From Pseudisothecium myosuroides (taxonomy: Eukaryota > Streptophyta > Bryopsida > Hypnales > Lembophyllaceae), in contig OX637287.1 in NCBI GenBank assembly GCA_951799445.1, positions 38,593,724 to 38,657,723 on the forward strand: a stretch of DNA of 64,000 nucleotides, read 5' to 3'. The stretch's first letter is position 1; every line of letters starts with the position of its first letter. The position numbers and the translations under genes are program-made. Positions 57,862 to 64,000 of this stretch are shown here, piece by piece. A model generated the notes under the pieces. It worked only from the letters and a program-made list of their open reading frames with translations, did not search any database and was not told the DNA's origin.

Positions 57862-59540
57862 TCAAAACGTGATCAGGTCTCGGAATGTATTTTGAGGAAC
57901 AGAGCTTTTATCTAAATGACCAGATGAATCTGTGTCAAAGGAAAGATCAATAAGGTCGGCACTGGAGTGACGGGCGTAGGGTACATCTTCTGGAATGTAA
58001 GGGAATTCCCGGTTCGTGCCTGGGGCTCGTCGCGGCTGCTGGCTCAATGGCTGACTTGAAGTTCTTCGCAGATGATCAGGTCCTGCACATGTTGCAGCAT
58101 GAGGGAAAAAAGGAATGAGGGGAATGAGGACCGCTCTATATAGCAACAACAGAGGCCTCTGAACTCAAATGGCGATCTGCTCAATTCATACAAAGAAATC
58201 ACTGAAATGATTCATAAGACACGACATTCAACCCTCCCGAATTACACTGCCTTGGGGGAAATGGGCAGCTTGCACAATGGTTGAGAACTTGGCATGTGGA
58301 AATTATCGAATGGATACACAGCAGGAGAGACGACGGACACACAATAGGAGAGATTCTCAGGAAACACAGGAAATGTGCAACTACAGCGAGTGTCATTAGA
58401 GAGTGCTGGGTGTGACCAAAAGAAAAGGAGAGAATAGCAATTGAATACCCAATCAGAGAAAAAGGATGATGTGACATGAAACTCACCGTTTATTCGTAAT
58501 GGCTGTCGAGCTGTGCTTTGGAGAGGAAGACTTCCAGTCATCCCTTGTCCGCCTGTCGACACCGACCTTGTAAACGAAGGAACGCTCGGCTCTTTCTGTG
58601 AGCTCTGAATACTCTCCGTCAACTTCTGTATTTCAAGCTTGCTCACCATCCCTTTCCCTGGCAAGGGCACGTCAGACAGCAATCGCAACTCCTTGCAATT
58701 CTCCAGAAACGTCTCCAAGGCTTGCATCTGAATAGCAGCTCTCTTGCACTTGTGAAGCACAGCAAGGCTCTCCGAAAGCGCCAGGGCATCGACTCTCCCT
58801 AACATTTCCTGTATCCGGAATTGAATTTCGGAAACCACCTTGTAGCCATCCATCACTACTAACACGAGGGCGCCTTGAATGACCGGATGCTCCCCTGCTT
58901 CGACTCCGGGATCGCACTGATAGAGTTCCTGCAGCAAATTCTGAAGACTTTCTAACTGATACAGAAGCTCCTCGGACTCTATGTACTCCACCCTATTCTG
59001 CGTGATCTCGGCATTCCACCTGTGGTCAAGATGGGTCTTCAAAGCATGTGCGCATCGAAGTCTTTCATCCAAGTACTGTGCGTAATTCCTTACCCACAAC
59101 GAAAACTCCGCCGCCTGGTTGGACTTGGAAAAACTGAGATGTACTCCTTCCCTTCACGAAGAGAACTGTAAGTAAGCAAATCCTGAAACAAGAATCCGCC
59201 GTCCAGCATACACCGATGCAAAATGACGAGACACTTCACGGCCACGGCCCAGTTCTGCGTCTTCTTGAGACGTTTTACAAGAAGGCGCGTGCAGAAAGAG
59301 ACTGGCATCCGAGAGCCGGCACCTGCGGCGAGAATGTCCTCCACTTAATTCTCCTCCGGCAAGCTCTCTTGATGGTTGGTCGCCATTACTATCGCGAACT
59401 GTAAGTGGGAGAACGGGCCGCTGGCTCTTGCCGCTGTCTGGTCCTTCAACAAACCAAGCACGGCGGCAAGCTTGGTCCGTCCTCTCAACCATCGTGCCAC
59501 AGCCATGCCCTCATTGGCCCCAGTTTCACAAAGTGGCAAC
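57862..59540 (-). pseudogene. ANTH-domain clathrin assembly protein (AP180-like), copy 3
   Basis: Exon 1 (59,540-58,507) covers the whole ANTH domain: RTKLAAVLGLLKDQTAARA, VMATNH, LVKRLKKTQNWAVAVKCLVI, WVRNYAQYLDERLRC, and the late helices with FRIQEMLGRVDALALSESLA and ALETFLENCKELRLL. Donor CG|GTGAGT and acceptor ATGTGCAG|GA join it in frame to exon 2 (58,082-57,862), which ends with SADLIDLSFDTDSSGH. LIDLS resembles a clathrin-box motif and the tail length (~400 aa total) suits the short plant AP180/ECA class. Such proteins bind PI(4,5)P2 membranes and clathrin at the plasma membrane. Two lesions break it: TAA at 59,345-59,347 (tyrosine codon in copy 2), and a missing base in the T-run at 59,129-59,133. 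It is a recent pseudogene, unless these two are assembly errors. Confidence 0.8.
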
Positions 59541-60510
59541 CCTCACAAAGACTCACCCATGGCTTGTAAACTGCTCATCCTGCGCCTCCCTGTCATGAAA
59601 AGAAAACCCTAACAACGCCAGTCTAGTACACTCCCGACCATCGCTTCCCCTCCAGAAGCTTCTCCATCGACCGCGCTGCAAGAGAGAACTTCCTTGCCTG
59701 CCAAAGAGGCGTACAATCAAACAAACCTGCCACCAACGAATTTCTTCGCAAACCTTCGCTTCAACGCAACGACGGAAACGTCTTCAGAATCTGGTCACCC
59801 TCAGAAGCTAATTTGCAATCAGTCCACCCAAGCCTGGATCACATCTACAATCAGCTGTGAAATTCTCAGACCCAAACCCAACACAAAATGTCACGGAGAG
59901 AGCCCCAATTTTCTAACACAACCAACAGAACAGGACTGTACTCTGTACTTTGCACCTCGGCCAGCAAAGCAAATGGTCAACGTTTTGCAAAAGCAGCAAG
60001 ACTGCAATAGCTTCAACCAAGAGGAAATTCTGAATGCTGGCAAAGCGACTCCGGAAGCAAATGCCGCATCAGACTGAGAAAGCAGACAGACACTGCTTCT
60101 CTCTCTTTTTTTTGGAAATGCCTTCTTTCAAGAGTTTTTTACACATTCAAGAGACAAATTGTGGTCGTGTCCTGGAGAATCGAATAATTTAAGCTGTCGT
60201 CAAAGTGCTTCGGAAGTGAGTCTGTTTTGTGAATCTCCAAGCTGGCACGGAGCTAAGCGCGAGATGGGGATGAGAGGGGTGGCGGTTTGAACGAGGCAAG
60301 GCGCCTGGAATTGAATTTGAACATTCGTGTACCGACATCCAATTTGGACCACTCTTGTCCTTATTGAGGCAGCCAGTTGCAGGACTTCTGGAAGCTCAAG
60401 TGTCAGGGCAGAAATTGGAGCCAAATGAGCCAGTTTCTGAAGTCTTTTTTTATTTATTGGGAATTGTTTTTTCATGGAAATTCTTGGCTATTCCTTGTAA
60501 TTTTGCTTCA
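59541..60510 (-). repeat. ANTH upstream block, copy 3
   Basis: This is collinear with 1,287-2,330. The stretch between the two CAACACAAAATG words, which holds the TATA-like TTTAAAT box, is missing here. The text passes directly from CCCAACACAAAATG to TCACGGAGAG at about 59,890. A plus-strand frame (59,694-60,077) resembles that of copy 1 at both ends but differs in the middle. Confidence 0.55.
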
Positions 60511-60932
60511 AATTTGAAAAAAGAAAATATATTCTAGTGGCAATTTGCATGCAGTTTTGATTTCAAACATGGAGTAAGAGAAAAGGAAGTGGCTCATCTT
60601 ACAATAGTACTGCTGACAATTCTCTCCATGCATTAGTGATATTTATTCATTCTTCTATAAGTTTTGTGTCGTCTTTTCCTCCAAGCACAATTTGGTTTAA
60701 ATTTTGGTGTAGAGTTTTGAATTGTATGCCCCCTTAGTAGTGCATTTGCACTATTTAACAAATTTCTCTATCACTTGAGAGAAGTTTGGTTTCCCGATGA
60801 AGGTCATCTATTTTTACCTTTGGAACTTCAACTTAAGCTTATCCAATTGCGATGGATCTTATTAGAGTTTCATAATTACAACGTATTTCAAATTATCAAT
60901 ATCAAACTTTACAAACAAATAGCCAGAAGTGC
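60511..60932. repeat. AT-rich spacer block, copy 3 of 3 (start)
   Basis: This is collinear with 5,200-5,625 and 29,350-29,920, ending at the AGCCAGAAGTGCTTAA target site of TT-4. There is no gene. Confidence 0.65.
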
Positions 60933-61875
60933 TTAACCCCTAAAGGACCGGCATGCGTTTTTTGGCCGTATAGAAATTTTGGGCAGGTCCGTGTGATTAG
61001 AGATTTTCATATTTTAAGCTGAAATTTTAATAGAAAGTGGGGACGAGGAATATCTTTCATATGCACCAAATTTCATGACATTTGGAAATAGGAGTCAAAA
61101 GTTATGACCAAATATGTTACTTTTTTTCGTAACTGCGCAGTCCGGGCAACAAGAAAAATTTGGCAAAATTTTGATTTTTTTTTTTTAATATTTTTTTTCT
61201 TGTAGATTATATTTTTGTCTATTTGGAAAGCTTTGATTCATTTCATTTGGATTTGTTACGAAAAAGTTATGGACATTCTTATTTTTCGGGCAATTAGAGC
61301 GTCTTCTTGAAAAAAATAACTTGTAGGATTTATTTCTAAATGCTACTTTTGCAATTTAAAAAAAAATAAAAATTCTCATGGTTTAGTTTACTTGCTAGAA
61401 CAATCTCACCATTGGGATTAGTGTATTTTAATTCCATCTAAAATATATTAATGTTTTAGATTTTCCTTCTATCTCGTACCTACTTCTACTTAATAAATTT
61501 TTTAGGAATGATAATTAAGTTTTTTTGAATATTTATTTTTCCCCTAGACTCTCAACTCAATTCTCCACTATAAATATTTGAAGCACAAAACTTTGTAGTG
61601 CAAAAATTTTAAGTGAAAAATGTTTAAAGTCAAAAAATCCAGTCCCGCAATGTGCTGAAATACTTGTTTTTTCTACTTTAAACGCAGATATCTTGCAATC
61701 TAAGCGGTCAAAAATTCTGAAATTTTTTCCACACATTCTCATACTAGTTAGGTGTAAGATCCTATGGTTAGATATGAAAAAAAAACATTTTTCATTTTTT
61801 TTTACTCCTTGCTATAGAAATGGCAGTTTTGATGGGGGTTTTGCAGAAAAAAAGCCTTGGGCCTTTAGGGGTTAA
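60933..61875. mobile_element. TTAA-flanked element TT-4 (best-preserved ends)
   Basis: TTAA at 60,933-60,936 is followed by CCCCTAAAGGACCGGC. The right end is GCCTTTAGGGG followed by TTAA at 61,872-61,875. The uninterrupted site occurs in both sister spacers: 29,905-29,930 reads AAAAGTGCTTAAATTTTCTA and 5,625-5,645 reads AAAGCGTTTAAATTCTC. The interior is non-coding. TTAA duplication with CCC..GGG termini is the signature of piggyBac-superfamily transposons. Confidence 0.85.
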
Positions 61876-63189
61876 ATTCTCTATCTGAACATTTTGTTTG
61901 TATAAATTAACATCTAGTATAAAATCAAAAAATAAATGATATGCCTTGAATGTAATCAATGTAGTGGGTATAACATTAACAAAGTTGTAAAACCAAAAGT
62001 GAACAACAATTATTTATTGTTATAGTATAAATGAGAATCAATTAACCACTCATACATATTTTTGTAGCTCTAATAATCTATTAATAAAAACTTCAATATC
62101 TCACAAATTATTGCCTTCATTCCAAAATTTGCACTTTTTCAACTTATGTATATTTTTGGGGTTTATAATTCTATGATTGTACCCATCTTTGGTGAGATTG
62201 TATTTAGCATAGCCATTAAGTAAGTCTAAAATGTTTTTAATCGTGAATCTATCTTTTTTTTGATGTAAAAAAAAAATCTTTGCAATTGGTATAGGAGATG
62301 ACAACGATAATGGAAACTTTAGAACCTTCTAAATAAAACTTTCTCCAATTTTAATATCCAATAATTGAATTAAAGAAGGATGGTTTTAATGATGGTTTTT
62401 AATTTTATTTATGCATATTGGCCATAGCAAATTTAATTCTAATCTTGCAACTGTAATTCAAAATTCAAAATGTAAGTTCAATTTAATACTTTTGTTTACA
62501 AGTCTTGAAGTTGTTCTTTATATTACATCTTTACAAAATTTCTAATTCAAAGATAAGTCAAGATTTTAGAGGTGAAACATGCATTCTTTATCTCTAATTG
62601 CTTAGAACTCTGTATTCTATTCAAATGATGAATAAAATGTTATAGGTGATGGCAGTCCAAATGTACAATTCATCATTTTTGCACTTAGCCATATAAAATT
62701 GCACTTACTAACCGTACAAGCAAAACTAACCTCATCACCAACAAGGGTGGAACGCTTGCTCATTTTTTTATTTAGACTATATTCCCTCAGTCTTGATACA
62801 AATCCAAGGTTTTCAAGTATACTTGTCACAAATTAAATTCAAAATTGGCTCTCCACAATTTGATGGATAACAACTAAAGCTAGTTCAAACACCTTGAAGC
62901 AAAATAATTTGTAGATGTCACACTCTAAAGACTATATAGCAATTCAATCCTTCAGTTGCAAAGGAAATCAAAATGCAACCTCTAACCAACCAAAGGCAAA
63001 ATAATTAAGAATTCAATCCAAAGGTGTACAAAAACTGCTACTAACAAATCTCTTGTTAAGAACTTCTTGGAGTTGAATCACAAGACATTGTCAAAATTGA
63101 ATACAAAGAAAATCAACAAATGCCTATGCACCACTACATTGCTTGATGAATAGTTAAAATTAATACAACTAAAGTAGTTTTCCAAAAGG
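61876..63189. repeat. AT-rich spacer block, copy 3 (continued)
   Basis: From 61,876 to about 62,650 it is collinear with 5,640-6,680 and 29,930-30,700 (TGAGAATCAATTA, 'ggtgaaacatgcattctttat'). From 62,650 to 63,189 the text is AT-rich and not matched elsewhere in the window. No gene is evident. Confidence 0.5.
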
Positions 63190-64000
63190 GGGTGAATGCA
63201 AGAAACACTTAAAGCGTTTTGTCACACCCTAGTTTTTGATTTTTTTTGGCCATAACTTTCGTGTTTTAGCTCCAAATGACTCAAAATTTATAGGAAAGCT
63301 ACTCATCAACATTATACACCTTGCCTAATTTTTTTGTAATTTTTAAAAATAATTTACTACTTTTAAACAGCCCTGATAATTTCTCACAATGGGTGATTTA
63401 GGGGGATTTTGCACTTTTTTAATCCAAAATAATGAATTTTGTACTGAAATTTGGAGAAAATGGTCTTCCAGTAGACTTATAGCTAATATAAAAAGGATTT
63501 TTAAAAATACTTATTTTTATGTGGTGTAAAAGTCCACAAAGAGAGCTCCTTTCTGCATTTTTTTTCAAAGGTATGAAACATTATTTTGGTGCGTTTTTTA
63601 GTCAAAACCCATCACCAAAAAGTTTTCTCAATGGAAAATTTTTAGACTTTTTTTTAAGAAAAAATCCTATTTTTTACAAAGTAAAATGTCAAAAGTGGTA
63701 TTTTCTTCACCTGTTTTAGGGTGAATTCTATGTCCAAAATTCTAGTGAAGAAAATACCATTTTTTAAATTGTAAATTGTAAAAATAGGATTTTTTTTTTT
63801 TTTAAATCTAAAAATTTTCTATTGAGAAAACTTTTTGGTGATGGGTTTCGACCAAAAAAAACCACCAAAATATTTGAAAAAAAATGCAAAAAGGAATTCT
63901 CTTTGTGGACTTGTATACCACATAAAAATAAGTATTTTTAAAAATCCTTTGTATAGTAGCTATAGTCTATTGGAAGACCATTCTCTCCAAATTTCAGCTC
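63190..64000. mobile_element. Foldback element FB-4, cut by window edge
   Basis: It starts GGGTGAATGCAAGAAACACT. The arms meet at a loop near 63,711-63,745 (TGGTATTTTCTTCAC versus GTGAAGAAAATACCA). The right arm runs off the window. From symmetry the right end should fall about 270 bases beyond 64,000. It is the foldback version of the outer FB-2 sequence. It is non-coding. Confidence 0.7.

Noticed and set aside
1..64000. Organellar, bacterial or viral origin, CRISPR array, tRNA or rRNA
   Set aside because: Spliced AP2 and ANTH genes and MITEs show plant nuclear DNA; no cloverleaf, rRNA or spacer-repeat array was recognised by eye.

Overview
The window reads as nuclear DNA of a land plant. 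It holds a euAP2-type AP2/ERF transcription-factor gene with conserved 26-nt and 31-nt microexons, plus broken ANTH-domain (AP180-like clathrin assembly) genes. Introns have GT..AG borders. Long AT-rich spacers are packed with small non-autonomous DNA transposons, and I found no retroelement gag/pol, transposase, rRNA, tRNA or CRISPR. I cannot name the species. The first six bases are a HindIII site, so the left edge may be a BAC clone end.

Layout. The window is about two and a bit copies of a segmental tandem duplication with a unit of roughly 27-31 kb. Each unit runs: ANTH 5' end (minus strand) and its upstream region; a long AT-rich spacer; a GC-richer module 'C' of unknown function with its downstream block 'D'; a block 'E'; the AP2 gene (plus strand); exons of unknown function; a small gene family 'U'; and the ANTH 3' half of the next copy. 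Landmarks: ANTH 5' ends near 0.93-1.28, 28.3-28.5 and 59.2-59.5 kb; spacer starts near 5.2, 29.3 and 60.5 kb; AP2 at 23.6-25.4 and 49.2-54.4 kb. In the second unit the spacer-C-D part is further multiplied, with C pieces at 37.2, 41.8, 43.4 and 45.0 kb.

Gene state. The AP2 gene of unit 2 (49.2-54.4 kb) can be read as seven phase-compatible exons giving an EAR-like MFDLN start, a complete first AP2 domain (R1) and a shortened, diverged second domain (R2). Its unit-1 copy (23.6-25.4 kb) is a pseudogene: no first exon, no R2 exons, microexons of wrong length and an in-frame stop. All three ANTH copies are damaged. The right-hand one is nearly whole (two exons, 57.86-59.54 kb) but has a nonsense codon and a one-base frameshift. 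The middle one is split by a U-family segment. The left one is a 5' fragment.

Mobile DNA. The spacers hold several families recognisable from termini and from paralogous empty sites: (1) TTAA-flanked elements with CCCCTAAAGG.. ends, piggyBac-like in target and termini; (2) ~1.08-kb foldback elements with GGGTGATTGCAAGAAACACC ends, one nested in a relative; (3) ~160-310-bp MITEs with GGGCAATTTCATTAAAATGG ends; (4) a hAT-like MITE with an 8-bp target duplication in an AP2 intron; (5) other small inverted-repeat elements. Comparing the duplicated units gives direct before/after views of many insertions.
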